DNA of 64,000 nt from Anniella stebbinsi (taxonomy: Eukaryota; Chordata; Lepidosauria; Squamata; Anniellidae). The notes beneath the pieces are model-generated. The model was given only the letters and a program-made list of their open reading frames with translations, was not told the DNA's origin and did no database searches. Shown piece after piece: positions 32,661 through 44,475 of the stretch; position 1 is the stretch's first letter, and each line of letters opens with the position of its first letter. The DNA lies in the NCBI GenBank assembly GCA_029215795.1, contig JARDYH010000002.1:12021001-12085000 (forward strand). The letters run 5' to 3'. Both the position numbers and the translations under genes were made by a program.

Positions 32661-34240
32661 TGCATTTCTGGGTCCCTAAGGAATATGTAGAAACTGTTCC
32701 CTTATTTTGGAAGGTCCTGTTTCCAAACCAGAGGTACTCGGCCAATTGAGATTGCTATCAGAGGAGCAATCATACTCCAGCATCAGCCCATCATGTACAT
32801 GTGCTCTTTTGAGACCCATCCCTGACCGAGACCACATGCTTCATTTTAATGAAGAGAAGGGTGAAGATGCCATAAAGGGAATCCAATCCTTGTAGATGGT
32901 GACAATAAATCCTATTTCAATGGGGGTTTTAAGGCGCCCCTCCTCTGCCTCTCCCGCCCCCATCCCAGATACAGACAAACCTTTAAAGAGCTGTGTTTGT
33001 AAAACGTGTCTGGGAATCTCACCAGGAACAGATTTCCCTGCAAGTACTTTGACATTATCTGTTCCTGGTGCTCATCACAACCAGTGACTTCAAAGAACAG
33101 AGAGGAAAAGATGAATTGAGGAAAGTTGGCAAACCTTAGGAAAGATCTCAACAGGGATTGGAAATTACGCTTTGAAGGCAGTGATTCCTTCTTTTCTGTC
33201 TCCTCATTCCTGAACATGAGTGAAATGGAGGGCAGTTATGAGAGTCTTCAAGGATTAATGTTCATTTAGCCACGTTGCCAGTGCGTGCTAATCTTGGCAT
33301 ATGGTAGCATACACTTCCACGTAAGCAGTTGCCTATGCCAGATATGCCTTGGCGGAAAGGCGGGTTACAAATAAAATAAACAAATAAATGTAATACATTC
33401 CAGTAAGGTTGTTCAGCTACCAAGGAGTGCTGGACATGCTTCTTTGGCCTTACTGTCACCCCACATAATTTGTGAGAGTCTCCTACAACCTCTGTGTCTT
33501 GCAGGGAAAGATCAGTAATGACAGAGGAAGCCGGTCAGTTTCCGCACTAAAGAGCCCCTGATTGCCCAGTGAGATATGTCATTTGGCTGTAGCTCAATAT
33601 TCCATGAAGCCAAGAAGGACTCTGGGTGGGTGACCACTTACCTTTCTTATTTCATCATGACGTCATATATTAGCAAGGATAAGAGCGAGAGCAGCTTCAG
33701 GACAGCGTAGCAAAACTTTTCCTACTGCAGCAACCTCCAAACAATAGACACTATAGTCCTCCACGGCAAAGATCACTGCCTAGGACCATCTGCGACTGCA
33801 TGTTGCCTGTGGCAGAAACCAGGAGATCATTTCTCCAGTTGACTTGCTTACCATCAAAGGATTGAGATTCAGCTCTAGAAAAACACTCTTGAAAGAAGTG
33901 AAGGTCCCAGTTGAACTATGCACATGAGCCAAAACTGGGGAAACCAAAATCTGTTGTTGTTTGGGGGTCATTCTGATAGTTAATACTTTAAAAAATACTT
34001 GACCAATATTAGTCAATATTGGTCCGATATTTGACTGGGAACAGAACCTTCAGTTGGCCATTCCAACATATGAACAGCTGATGAATTTTGCAGTAGTCTC
34101 TCCTTCCCAGGCCCGATGGTACATTTTGAAATGCAAGAGCTCATCATGCCCACCGTCATAGCACACACACACACACACGCTCAAAGAGTGAATAGTACCC
34201 AACTCACTAGGATCAGCTGACAGCCAAAGAATAGTGAGCT
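32661..34240. other. Intron DNA, largely unclassified
   Basis: At 33340-33385 a short LINE-tail-like piece reads ccttggcggaaaggcgggtt, acaaataaaataaac. An (AC)n run of about 18 bases lies at 34151-34168. No gene was recognised. Confidence 0.35.
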
Positions 34241-34244
34241 GGCA

Positions 34245-34440
34245 AAGAGTGGTGTACTTAGTGGTGGCATGTTGGATTTTGGTTGGGGAGACCTGGGTTC
34301 CCATGGAGACCTCATTCTTTGAGCCTAGCCTACCTCTCACGGGGTTATGAGGATAAAATGGGGTAACACACACCCATGTATGCTATCCTGTTCAAGGGAG
34401 GAAGGAATACTGATGTGAACAACATTAAAGCACCATATAT
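34245..34440 (+). mobile_element. tRNA-derived SINE (first family), diverged
   Basis: The words gtacttagtggtggcatgtt, ggttatgaggataaaatggg and agggaggaaggaatactg keep the order of the SINE at 384-630. Confidence 0.55.
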
Positions 34441-34506
34441 TGCAAATCCTGCTGTTTTACATGCTCACGAGGCTCATCTTGTTTATAAGAGATAATAGAC
34501 CAATTA

Positions 34507-34935
34507 GTCTGGTCCACACATAACGCTAAACCATAGTGTGGTACATTGAAATCTAGATTCCTGTTGTATCTAAACCCATGCCTGCAAATAAACCAAGATT
34601 TGTTAACCAGTTTCAAACCACAAATAGAAGTCATGGTTTGTTGTTGGCTTATGAAGTTTGGCTTGTTTAAACTACGGCTTGTCGTAATGTCTGAGCCTGG
34701 AACCATAACTTATCCTTGGCTTGTTTGTGCTGCTGTCTGTCCTGAAACAGAGACTCCCAGCAAGAGCACCCTGAAATCAAAACTGCTCTGAAGGCTGGCA
34801 AAATGGGCGCAAGAGAAGCAAATCAGAAATAGGAAAGACAAGCTGAGGTTGGTTTGCTTCTCTGCAAGTCAATTCATGGCTAAAGCAACAAACCATTGTT
34901 AAGATAAACCATGGCTTAGTGCCATGTGTGAGTAC
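34507..34935. mobile_element. Inverted-repeat miniature element (aaccatg/catggtt words)
   Basis: The left end ggtccacacataacgctaaa, ccatagtgtgg and the right end taaaccatggcttagtgcca, tgtgtgag are imperfect complements. The interior has several aaccaagatttg/catggtttgttg pairs. Confidence 0.5.
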
Positions 34936-34957
34936 AGCCATTATATCATGTCTTTAA

Positions 34958-35092
34958 TGTAGCCTTCCCTAATCAGTTGCCCTCCGGATGTTTTGGACTT
35001 CAACTCCCATCAGCCCAAGCCAGCATAGCCAATGGTCAGGTGTTGTAGTCCAAAACGTTTGGAGGACACCCAGGCTAGGAACAGCTACTTTA
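34958..35092. mobile_element. Palindromic repeat (foldback family)
   Basis: The left half ccttccctaatcagttgccc, tccggatgttttggac, ttcaactcccatc pairs with tgttgtagtccaaaacgttt, ggaggacacccaggctagg around gccaatggtcagg. Confidence 0.65.
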
Positions 35093-35500
35093 ATGCAAAG
35101 AACACAGATCTTCATGTCTTTTAAAGTAACACAGGAAAGGTTTTTGCCAGGTAAACGTATTACACTAGTTCTCTAGCTGATAATGACGCATTCCTGGTCT
35201 GAAAAAGAGGCCCACAGCTCCCCTCTGCTGTGGCTCCCCTCTACTACACCATGGCCTAGGCCTCCCCTTCACATCGTGCAATAACTGAACTTATTGTGAG
35301 GCGAAATGAAGAGCCGCCCAGAGCTTTGATTATTCATTTACTTCTTTGTATCAGAAAATCTCTACCTTGCTCTTCAGCTCCCAAGGTGGCTTCCAGATAA
35401 AAAAAAAAGCACAAGAATACAACAAGAATAAGGAGATAAAAACTAATTAAATAATTAAAACAGCATCAAGAAAGGAACATAAGACAGTTTTAAAAGACCT
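35093..35500. other. Intron DNA with a LINE-tail-like A-rich part
   Basis: 35330-35480 (ttcatttacttctttgtatc, aaggtggcttccagata, A-rich) resembles a minus-strand LINE tail; the family is not resolved. Confidence 0.35.
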
Positions 35501-35733
35501 GGGCCAGATCTACACCAAGCAGGATATAGTGGTATGAAAGTGGTATGAAAGTGGGCTATAAAAGGCGGGAGCCACACAACTGCTTTATGGCAGTATTGAA
35601 GTGTACTGACAACTGTTGGAGCCCATTGACACATACCATAGACCGCTATATCCTGCTGGGTGTGGCTCCTGCCTTTTGTATACCGCTTTCATACCACTTT
35701 CATACCGCTATATCCTGCTTGGTGTAGATCTGC
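35501..35733. mobile_element. Inverted-repeat miniature element (accaagcaggata ends), copy B
   Basis: The ends gggccagatctacaccaagc and gcttggtgtagatctgcc are inverted. The inside pairs gtatgaaagtggtatgaaag with ctttcataccactttcatac. It is the same family as 25504-25704 and better preserved. Confidence 0.85.
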
Positions 35734-36699
35734 CATTGTCAAAGCAGGAGGCTAAAAAGATAAAAAGCATGGCAAGATTTAAAAAAAATGCTGCCTTCCT
35801 AAAATCTACATATTCCTAAAGTTGTAAGAACAACAAAAGTTAGGACCTAAATGCCCCTTGTATGTAATTTATTATTGTTCTTGATTTTTGTTAAAATTGA
35901 CTTTCTCCTTAGACTCACTTCTTGGTTGTGTCAGTCAAGTGTGGAATTGAATTGGACTGAACCGAGTTCTGCCCTATTGTTGGGCTACACCTATTTGCCA
36001 ACCTCTACCTTCAAGACAGAGAGTTGTGCTAAAAGAGGCCACGGAAGTCATTAACAATAGGAAGCTCACGAGAGGATCTGGAAGGGCTTGAGAGGGAACG
36101 ATGTGTAAGCCATATTTCAGAGCTGTGAATAATTCAGATCTTGAGTTGTTGTAGCTCCAAGGTTTTGTCTTGGGCTAACGAGGTGCAGAAAAGTTCCTTC
36201 AACATCTTTCCCCGGAATGCCATGGGAAGAATGGCAAGCTGCCTAGTTCCTGATCCGCACTTCATCGCTGCAGGTAGAAAAGCCTCATGGTGCAAGAAGA
36301 GCAGTTGACAACTTAGGCTACGTGCTTAAGAGCTGTGCCTTGGGAACTTCCTGAAAGGAGTTGTCTGTGACACACATAGTTGCTTGTCTTTATTTTCCAC
36401 CACGTTTTGTCTAGAGATAGCGGAGAAATCCAGGAGTTCGGATTTCTATGGATCCAACCTGCCGATTCCACAGCAGACCAGCATTTCCCAAGTCTCACAG
36501 ATCCTGCAGACTTGTGAGGCAGCTTTTCCGCTGTTGGGGGTGTAGGCGCTAATTCCCATTAGTGCAAGTGGGAGTTAGCACTAATGTGAATAAGTATAAT
36601 AAGTTGAACAAAATTCTGGTAAAAAAAAAAGAAGCTGATTCTGTCAAGGAGCGGACGACAGAACAAAGAGGCGTGACAATCCATGAAATACAGATGGAA
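35734..36699. other. Intron DNA, nothing recognised
   Basis: No supported gene or classifiable repeat. Confidence 0.3.
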
Positions 36700-37309
36700 A
36701 GGGTTTAATAAAATCCATAGATCCCTAGTCTTGACCAGGGCTGGTTACAAGGAGCCTACAACTCCTCTGTTAAAACTGCTGCACTGGCTTCCAGCCTGTT
36801 TCCGGGCACAATTCAAAGTGCTGGTTATGACCTATAAAGCCCTATTTAGCTCGTGTCCAGGTTATCTGAAAGACTGGATTCTCCCTTACAAGCCTGCCCG
36901 TGCTTTGAGATCTTCAGGAGAAGCCCTTCTCTCAGTCCCACCACCATCACAGGCACGCCTGGTGGGAACACGGGAGAGGGCCTTCTCGGTGGCTGCTCCA
37001 GTGTTCTGGAACTCCCTTCCCAGGGAAGCTAGACTGGCTCCCTCCATGATCTGTTTTCGGAGGCAGGCAAAAACTTTCTTATTCCGGCAGGCCTTTGGAG
37101 AATAACGTGGACCCTGTTTATGTTTTTAGACTTTTAATTTTTAATTTTAATATGTATTTAAAATGTTGAAATGCTTTAATATTGAAACCTATTTAATTTA
37201 TTTTTAACTTTTGTATATCTCTTATTTATAGTTTTTAAATGTATATGTTTTAATTTTGTAATGCCACCTTGAGGCCCAGCATTGGGACAAAGGCAGGATA
37301 TAAATAAAG

Positions 37310-37347
<38 letters not shown>
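36700..37347 (+). mobile_element. L2-like LINE 3' fragment with (AAT)n tail
   Basis: An open frame of 140 codons (36683-37105) carries the L2 C-terminus: LLKLLHWLPACFRAQFKVLV, YLKDWILPYKPARALRSSGE and RERAFSVAAPVFWNSLPREA. The tail gccaccttgaggcccagcat and aggcaggatataaataaaga ends in the AAT tract at 37310-37347. It is 5'-truncated. Confidence 0.88.
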
Positions 37348-37348
<1 letters not shown>

Positions 37349-37687
37349 GCAGCAACAACAACAACGATCTTGAAAAATGCAGATATATACTGGGACAGAA
37401 CAATTCATACCAACAAGACAATACCCTGCAACCGACCAGACATAATGGTCATAGCCAGAAATAAAAACGCACATACCTCATCGAAATAGCAATACCGAAT
37501 GACAAAAATGTTGTTGAAAAGGAAGAAGAAAAGAGAGACAAATATACATCACTGGCCATGGAAGTCAAAGAACTATAGCAACAGGAAAAGGTCACAATTA
37601 TTCCGTTAGTCACATCAGTCACCGGCATCACATCAAAAAATTATACAGAAAACCTTTAGAAACTGGGCCTACGAAAATACATCCACA

Positions 37688-38007
37688 TAGGGTGACCAGA
37701 TAAAATCCAGGTCAGGGCTCATGTAACTTTAACAGTTGTAGAGAAAAGGGAATTTCAGCCAGTGTCATCTGTATGCAATTAGTTCCTGGTGAAATTCCCT
37801 CTTCATCACAATTGTTAAAGTTGCAGGGGCCCTGCCTTCTTTTGTATATGGTCACTCTAGTATAGTGCCTGCACCTTTAACTGTTGTGATGAAGAGGGAA
37901 TATCACCAGGAACTAATTGCATACAAATGACCCTGGCTGAAATTCTCTTTTCTCTACAACTGTTAAAGTGACATGAGCCCTGACCTGGATTTTATCTGGT
38001 CACCCTA
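37688..38007. mobile_element. Palindromic hAT-type miniature element, copy 4
   Basis: The ends TAGGGTGACCAGATAAAATC and GATTTTATCTGGTCACCCTA are perfect inverted repeats. The flank ATCCACA is repeated on both sides (37681-37687 and 38008-38014), a 7-bp match. Its end type (agataaaatccaggtcaggg) is shared only with copy 6. Confidence 0.92.
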
Positions 38008-39279
38008 ATCCACACCAACATCCAAAAAGCAGAAAACATGCTCAATTGTCTGGAAATTCCTCAATCTGTAAAAGACAGTATGACTTGGCAAAGCCCGTCA
38101 TGTCCATCTAGAAAAACCGCCACGAGCGAGAAAGAGATGAAATAACTATAGTCTTAACACAGCTGTAGCCCTCTCCAGGTGTTTTAATCTGCCATGTGTA
38201 AGATGGGGTGGGGAGGAGCACGCTAGCTCTGCTCCCTCAGCCTCCGTCCCCGTTGCGCTCCAACTTGTGGAGGGTGATGGGGATGGTGAGGAAGGGGCCA
38301 AAGCTAGCACCCCTGTTCCCACACGGAATTTTAATCATGTGGGGATTAGAGCTCCCCAAAAGGGCTTGTGCTTCTGCCACAAGAAGAAGAAATGTTTCCC
38401 CTTTCTCCAGTAGTCTTCCCCCAACGTGGGCCACCTCCAGATGTGCTGGACTGCAGTTCTCATAATTCCCAGCCATCATTGGGGGTGGGTGGGTTGTGAT
38501 GTTATTATGCTTTATTTATTGGTTTGTTTCATTTCAGAAAAGATATATACCGCTTTTTTCGTTGTTTTCTTTTTTAAAAAAATCCCAAATGGGTTCACAC
38601 ATTAAAATCATAACAAGATGCAATCAAGCTAATCAATGAAGTAATAAAACAGTAAAGTGACTAATTAAAATAACGAGGGTAGCTGGCCATGGTAGCAGTC
38701 AGGAGAACACTCATATTTGTCTTCAGTTGTCAGTGGATTATTTTTTATTTATTTATTTGTATGGCCTTATTATGCTGTTCTGTTGAATGTTGTAAACTGC
38801 CTTGGGAGGATAATCTAACCTGAAAGGCAGTTTAAAAATCCATTAAGTACTAATAATAAACAATTGCCTGCTTATAGAGTAGAACTGGGTCGGCTTCCTA
38901 GCCTCTTAATTCTAAGATCAATCATGGAAAACCCATCGATGAGCTTTCCCCAAGTTTATAACTTTCGGTGCATTCACAGCTACCCTCTCAGACAACACTT
39001 CCCTTCAGGACTGCCCTCACTGCCAGCTCAGTGAGGACTTTCACCGTGCTTGAGAGTGTAGACATGAGGGAACTTCACTGCTGAATGTAAACTACTGCTG
39101 ACTGAGAGCAGATCAGAAGCAAAGTACTTTGCCGCTGAAGTTAATTTCTGTTTGAGAGAATAGGTGCAGTTGGGCCCATACCTGGGGCTCAGCTCAGCGC
39201 AACCCAGCATTTTATCCCTAGCTCTGTGTGTGTGTGCGGTTCCAGAGGAATGAATAGATAGATCAGCCAGTGCTTGCTG
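38008..39279. other. Intron DNA with LINE-tail fragments
   Basis: 38510-38660 (tgctttatttattggtttgt, agatatataccgctttttt) reads as a minus-strand LINE tail. 38740-38860 (tgtaaactgccttgggagga, ggcagtttaaaaatccatta) reads as a plus-strand tail of another family. A foldback fragment lies at 38424-38490. No gene. Confidence 0.4.
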
Positions 39280-39345
39280 GGAATGATGAGAGTTGCAGTC
39301 CAATATAGCTGGAGGGCAGCAGGTTGGTAAAGGCTGAACTAAGGT
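39280..39345. repeat. Fragment of the foldback family
   Basis: gggaatgatgagagttgcag, tccaatatagctggagggca, gcaggttggtaaaggctg: one arm only. Confidence 0.5.
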
Positions 39346-39795
39346 GTTGGCGGAAACAATTTAAAAGCGGCTGGTTGGTTCCATTCTGGCAATCTGCAGG
39401 GCTGCTGATTTTGACAAGCTCTACTGCTTCTTCCTAAATCTCTTTTCTGAACTGGCAGCCCCGAGGGTTCAGCATTGGCTCAGGGCTTCGTCATTGAAGA
39501 ATATGACCCACATAGAGCTGTTGAAATCTACGGCGGCGGAAAGGGCTTCAGTGTGAATGAATGACTCCTTTTGCTTATGGTGAAAGGCTGCATTTTTTTT
39601 CAGCTTGAAAATCTGATTGGAAAATTAATCAATCCACACAATGAGCAGGTTTGCATGAACCGTTCACCGCAAAGAGCAGCTGCGGTTGAGAATGTTTTAA
39701 AGCAGCCACAGTGTGAACCGCTCTGGCCTTCTTGTTCGGCTACCACAAAGAGACCATGAGCCCGTGTTGAGCAAAATACTGATATTTGGCACTTA
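39346..39795. other. Intron DNA, nothing recognised
   Basis: No supported gene or classifiable repeat. Confidence 0.3.
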
Positions 39796-39799
39796 CATC

Positions 39800-39918
39800 T
39801 GAACCTCCAGATGTTTTGGACTACAAGTCCCATCATCCCTGGACATTGGCTATGGGGGCTGAGTTTGGTGGGAGTTATAATTCAAGATATCTGGAGGGCA
39901 TTAGGTTCGGGAAGACTG
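39800..39918. repeat. Palindromic repeat (foldback family)
   Basis: aacctccagatgttttggac, tacaagtcccatcatccc pairs loosely with gtgggagttataattcaaga, tatctggagggcattaggtt. Confidence 0.6.
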
Positions 39919-40529
39919 CTATAGTTAAAAACTGCAGTGAGCCCCTCCCAGCAATAGGCTGAACTGCTGTGATGTCATAGAACGTTCACCAACATTCTAA
40001 CTTCTGGCAGAGAAGAGTCCGTCACAAAGTACGGTGAATCAACAATGCAGCAGGGGTAAGGAAATTGGGAAGCCAAATTGAAGGAGCAGGCATCTAGGGA
40101 GAAGTGAAGCAATGTGCTCTTGGGGAGGGGGGAACACAGAGACTAAGGAGGCAGTGAGAGCTGACTTTTACCGTGATTCAGAATAACCAGCCAAATCTTT
40201 GGCTGCATGTCTAGAGTGATAGACGCATGTGGGAGAATGAATTATGATGCGCTCATTGGAAGCTCTTAGTGCATGTCCCCAAACGTGATGTACATTTTAC
40301 AAAAAAACCGCAAGTCGGAAGTAACCGGTGGCCATGGAAAATTGAGATTCGTTCATCCTTCCTGAGAGCCCCTGAAGGAGCTTAGTGCGGCTGATGCTGG
40401 AGCTGCCATTATTTGTTGACTAAAAGGCCTTGCTGCAAAATATTTTATGGGGAATATAAAGACTACAGAGGGATGGCTCATTGCCCTGGGTCAAAGATTC
40501 ATGGAGATGTAAATAAAAACAGCTGTAGC

Positions 40530-40571
<42 letters not shown>

Positions 40572-41028
40572 GCAGGGAAATAGTTTAAATGCATGTACTA
40601 TTTAGAACTGCGAAGGCCGGGGGAGTGAAAGAAGACCAGGTTGTGATGGTGTGAGGCTCCAGTTGGGATTATAGGAGTGAGTGAGTGGGTGGGGTGGAGT
40701 AGTATAATTTTAAAATAAATTTAGCTGGTGCCTAGTTATTTGATCTTGAAGAAGCTGATGGTCCTGCTTGTGAACTTTCCACCAGTTGTCCAGGGTGCAA
40801 AAACTGGGATGAACCACCCAAGGCAGAGAAAAACAATAATGTAAACTTTTTGTACATAATTAGTGTCATCCAAGAGGCAAGCATAAACACGTACCTCCCA
40901 AAAACTATGAAAACAAATGTTACCATGAATACCTGGTCAGTTTCCCAAAAAAATCTTTTTTCCGCAAGAACAGGGCCATGTGTTGCATGGCCAGGTTTTA
41001 CACTATTTCAAAACATGTTTTGCACACT
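39919..41028. other. Intron DNA with a (GA)n microsatellite
   Basis: A (GA)n tract lies at about 40534-40565. No gene or other classified repeat. Confidence 0.35.
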
Positions 41029-41112
41029 AACCGTGCAATCCTATTCATGTCCACTCAGAACTAAGTCCCACTGAATTCAACGCATCTTATTTCCTGGTAG
41101 GATTTGCGCCTT
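41029..41112. repeat. Short inverted repeat of the gcaatcctatgcac type
   Basis: accgtgcaatcctattcatg, tccactcagaactaagtccc, cctggtaggatttgcgcc: same class as 22404-22475. Confidence 0.5.
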
Positions 41113-41235
41113 AAAATGCCCTCCAGATGTTTTGAGCTATGACTCTCATAAGCCCTAGCCAACGTGGCCAGTGGTCAAAGATTATCACAGTTGTAGCCCA
41201 AAACACCTGGAGGGAATCACGTTGCCTACCCCTTA
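41113..41235. repeat. Palindromic repeat (foldback family)
   Basis: atgccctccagatgttttga, gctatgactctcataagccc pairs with cacagttgtagcccaaaaca, cctggagggaatcacgttgc. Confidence 0.6.
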
Positions 41236-41308
41236 GATGATATCCCTACATCTACACTCTCAAAGCCACGTAACATATGAGCCGGTAGCTCATGCGTTCT
41301 ACCTGTAG

Positions 41309-41628
41309 TAGGGTGACCATATGGGAAGGAGGTCAGGGCTCCTGTATCTTTAATAGTTGCACAGAAGAGGGAATTTCAGCAGGTGTCATTTGTGTGCATG
41401 CAGCCCCTGGTGAAACTCCCCCTTCATCAGAACAGTGAAAGCTGCAGGAGCCTTGCTCTCTTTTGTATCTGGTCAAGAGGGCAGGGCTCCTGAAACTTTA
41501 ACTGTCGTGCTGAAGAGGGAATTTCGCCAGGGGCTGCATTCACACAAATGACACCTGCTGAAATTCCCTTTTCTATACAACCGTTAAAGATACAGGAGCC
41601 CCGTCCTCCTTCCCAAACGGTCACCCTA
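41309..41628. mobile_element. Palindromic hAT-type miniature element, copy 5
   Basis: The ends are TAGGGTGACCATATG and ACGGTCACCCTA. The arms have aatttcagcaggtgtcattt and acacctgctgaaattccc; the centre is ctcttttgtatctggtcaag. The flanks CTGTAG/CTCTAG match at 5 of 6 bases. Confidence 0.88.
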
Positions 41629-41954
41629 CTCTAGGATCAGTGTTGGCTCCAGTGTTTTGAGGTTCCTTGGTCAAGACACCCTCAATGGGCCCCTGTCCTC
41701 CATGAGTCTACTACCTCAACACCATTGCCACCAGCTGCTCTTGCTCCTCCTCTTTTCTATCATCGCCACCACTGGGTTGCTTGACCTGCCAAGAGCAGGC
41801 GAGCGAGTAGGTCATGGCATCTCCTGCTCCTCCTCCTCACCACCACCGCTGTGTGGGCCAGGGCAAGTGAACAAGCAGGTGGTAAGGGGGAGAAGGAGGA
41901 GCAACTCCAGGAGGCTGTTGTCCTTGGGCCCTGCTGGGGTATGGGCCCTCAGCA

Positions 41955-43187
41955 TGTGCTCAACCCTGCTGGTACTCCTGGACCTCTCAGCAGCTTTCGA
42001 CACCATCGACCATGGTATCCTTCTGGAGCGCCTGGGGGAATTGGGAATCAGGGGCACTGTGCTTCAGTGGTTCCGATCCTATCTCTTGGGCAGGTTCCAG
42101 ATGGTGATGCTTGGGGATAGCTGCTCTTCAAAAAAGGAGTTGCTATGTGGTGTACCACAAGGTGCCATCCTTTCCCCAATGCTGTTTAACATTTACATGA
42201 AACCGCTGGGAGAGATCATCCGGAGGCATGGGGCGGGGTGCTATCAATATGCTGATGACACCCAAATATATTTCTCTATGCCTTCAACAACATCGTCAGC
42301 TAAGGATAGTGTGTCTCCTCTGAATGAATGCTTGGAGGCGGTAATGGGCTGGATGAGGAAAAACAAACTGAAGCTGAATCCAGACAAGATGAAGGTGCTT
42401 GCTGTCAAAGGCCCCAACCTGGGTTTGGAGGTGTGTCAACCAGTTCTGGATGGGGTTACACTCCCCCTGAAAGACTGTATTCGCAGCTTGGGGGTACTCC
42501 TGGATCCGTCGCTCCAAATGACAGCTCAGATTGATGCGACGGCCAGAAGTGCCTACTATCAGCTTCGGCTGATACGCCAGCTGCGCCCCTTCCTAGAGTT
42601 GGAAGACCTAAAGACGGTAGTGCATGCACTGGTAACTTCGAGGCTCGACTTCTGCAATGTCCAGAAACTTCAACTTGTTCAAAATATGGCAGCCAGGTTG
42701 GTCACCGGTACACCTAGGGGTGACCACATTACACCGGTTTTAAAATCACTTCACTGGTTGCCGGTCAGTTTCCGGGCAAAGTATAAAGTGTTGGTTATTA
42801 CCTTTAAAGCCCTACATGGTTTAGGCCCAGGCTACCTATGGGATCGCCTTCTCCCGTACAATCCGCCCCGCACTCTTAGGTCCTCTAGGAAGAACGTACT
42901 CAAGCCAGCCAGAACTAGGCTGGCGAGTGTTACCCAGAGGACCTTCTCTTCCATGGCTCCCAGACTATGGAATGGTCTGCCGGAGGAGGTTAGACAAATT
43001 AGCAGTCTTCATGAATTTAAGAGAGTCATGAAGACTGTTCTCTTCCGGCAGGCCTATCCAGATGAATTTTAAAATGTTTTAATGATGTGTTTTCTCTTGT
43101 TTTTTTAAAAAAAATTAACTTTGTGATGCCTGTATTTTGCATTGTGTTCCCCACCTTGATCCGTAGGAAGAGGTGGGTTATAAATAA

Positions 43188-43222
<35 letters not shown>
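41955..43222 (+). mobile_element. L2-like LINE with an open reverse-transcriptase frame
   Basis: The frame stays open to 43072 (471 codons from 41657; the first ~100 codons look unrelated to the element). It encodes the reverse transcriptase of an L2-like LINE: VLLDLSAAFDTIDHGILLER, then GVPQGAILSPMLFNIYM, then the catalytic YADD at 42248-42259, then a C-terminal domain (LQLVQNMAARLVTGTPRG, HWLPVSFRAKYKVLVITFKA, TQRTFSSMAPRLWNGLPEEV). The endonuclease and the start of the RT are missing, so the copy is 5'-truncated near 41955. About a dozen residues appear deleted in frame between RLDFCN and VQKLQL, relative to what is usual in this family. The 3' end is the tail ccttgatccgtaggaagagg followed by an ATT tract (43180-43222). 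No host function is suggested. Confidence 0.9.
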
Positions 43223-43339
43223 ACTTGACACTGATCCTGTCCATGATCTTGGATGCCCCCCCTTTTTTTAGCGGTGGCGTAATCACCAGTTCAAAGATGT
43301 TGCTCATACAAATGCAGATGTTTCCTACCTGTGTTTTAT

Positions 43340-43480
43340 CTGTTTGTTCATTTATTTATTTATTTAAAACGTTTCTTGTCCGCCTTTCAGGGCAAAGCCT
43401 TCACAAGGCGGTGTACAATAAAATACATACAATCTTAAAAGCAGTAAAATACTAAAAGCAATAAAACAGCAATTCAAACA
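43340..43480 (-). mobile_element. LINE 3' tail, minus strand
   Basis: The TTTA tract near 43350, tcttgtccgcctttcagggc and acaaggcggtgtacaataaa then an A-rich run look like a LINE tail in reverse; the family differs from L2 copies nearby. Confidence 0.5.
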
Positions 43481-44102
43481 AGGCTCAACTTCTGCAATGC
43501 ACTGTCTATGCCTAGTCCGGAAACTTCAACTAGTTCAAAATATGGCAGCCAGGTTGGTCACTGGTACACCTAGGGGTGACCATATCACACCAGCTTTAAA
43601 ATCTCTCCACTGGCTGCCAATTAGTTTCCGGGCGAAGTACAAAGTTTTGGCCATTACCTTTAAAACCCTACATGGTTTGGGTCCAGGTTACCTGCGGGAT
43701 CGCTTTCTCCCATACAATCCGCCTCACACACTCAGGTCCTCTGGGAAGAATTTACTACAGTCAACAAAAACTAGGCTGACAACCGTTACCCAGAGGACCT
43801 TTTCTTCTGCCGCTCCCAGATTGTGGAATGACCTGCCGGGAGAGATCCACCAACTCACCAGTCTTCTAGAATTTAAAAGAGCTATAAAGTCTGATCTCTT
43901 CTGGCAGGCCTACTCAGATGAATTTTAAGTGTTTTTATTGGTGTTTTATTTGTATTTTAATGATGTATTGGTTTTATGTGCTTTTAATCAGTTTTATGTA
44001 TTTTGTGTTTGATGCTGTTCCCTGCCTCGATCCAGAGAGAGAGGTGGGTAATAAATAAATAAATATATTATTATTATTATTATTATTATTGTTGTTATTA
44101 TT
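43481..44102 (+). mobile_element. L2-like LINE 3' fragment, same subfamily
   Basis: An open frame (43497-43928, 143 codons) repeats the C-terminus of the preceding L2: RKLQLVQNMAARLVTGTPRG, HWLPISFRAKYKVLAITFKT and TQRTFSSAAPRLWNDLPGEI, ending in the same YSDEF-type terminus. The tail cctgcctcgatccagagaga and ggtgggtaataaataaataa ends in an ATT tract. Confidence 0.88.
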
Positions 44103-44475
44103 AATATAACCAATAATAAAACCATCGGGAACAACAATAGCAGCAATAAAAACAATAACCGCAATCACAATACCCATCATGTGAAGGCCATGGTAAAATA
44201 AAATGTTTTTAAGGCCTTCTTGAAAGCCTGCAAGGAAGGTGCATGGTGGACCTCCGATGGAAGCTGGATCTGGAGCTTTGGGGCCACTGCAGAGAAAGCC
44301 CTCTCCCGTATGGAGACCCACCTAATTTCACTCACTCGTGGGCAGGTGAGAAGGGCCTCTCTGATCTTAAAGTACGGGCAGGCTGATATGGGTTCCCACA
44401 TAACACAAGACCCTCCTGCTAAAGTGTCAGAGGAATGCTCCCTCACCTGTTTTTCCAGCCAGCGTCTGTAAGATG
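44103..44475 (-). mobile_element. L2-like LINE 3' fragment, inverted
   Basis: Minus-strand coding traces (44177-44446): REALLTCPRVSEIRWVSIRE, RAFSAVAPKLQIQLPSEVHH, ALKTFYFTMAF. Its tail abuts the tail of the preceding plus-strand copy at the ATT tract, making a tail-to-tail pair. Confidence 0.8.

Noticed and set aside
41657..41954. N-terminal ~100 codons of the 471-codon frame as part of the retroelement protein
   Set aside because: The sequence before the LVLLDLSAAFD motif does not resemble an L2 protein; the frame is open by chance upstream of the truncation point.
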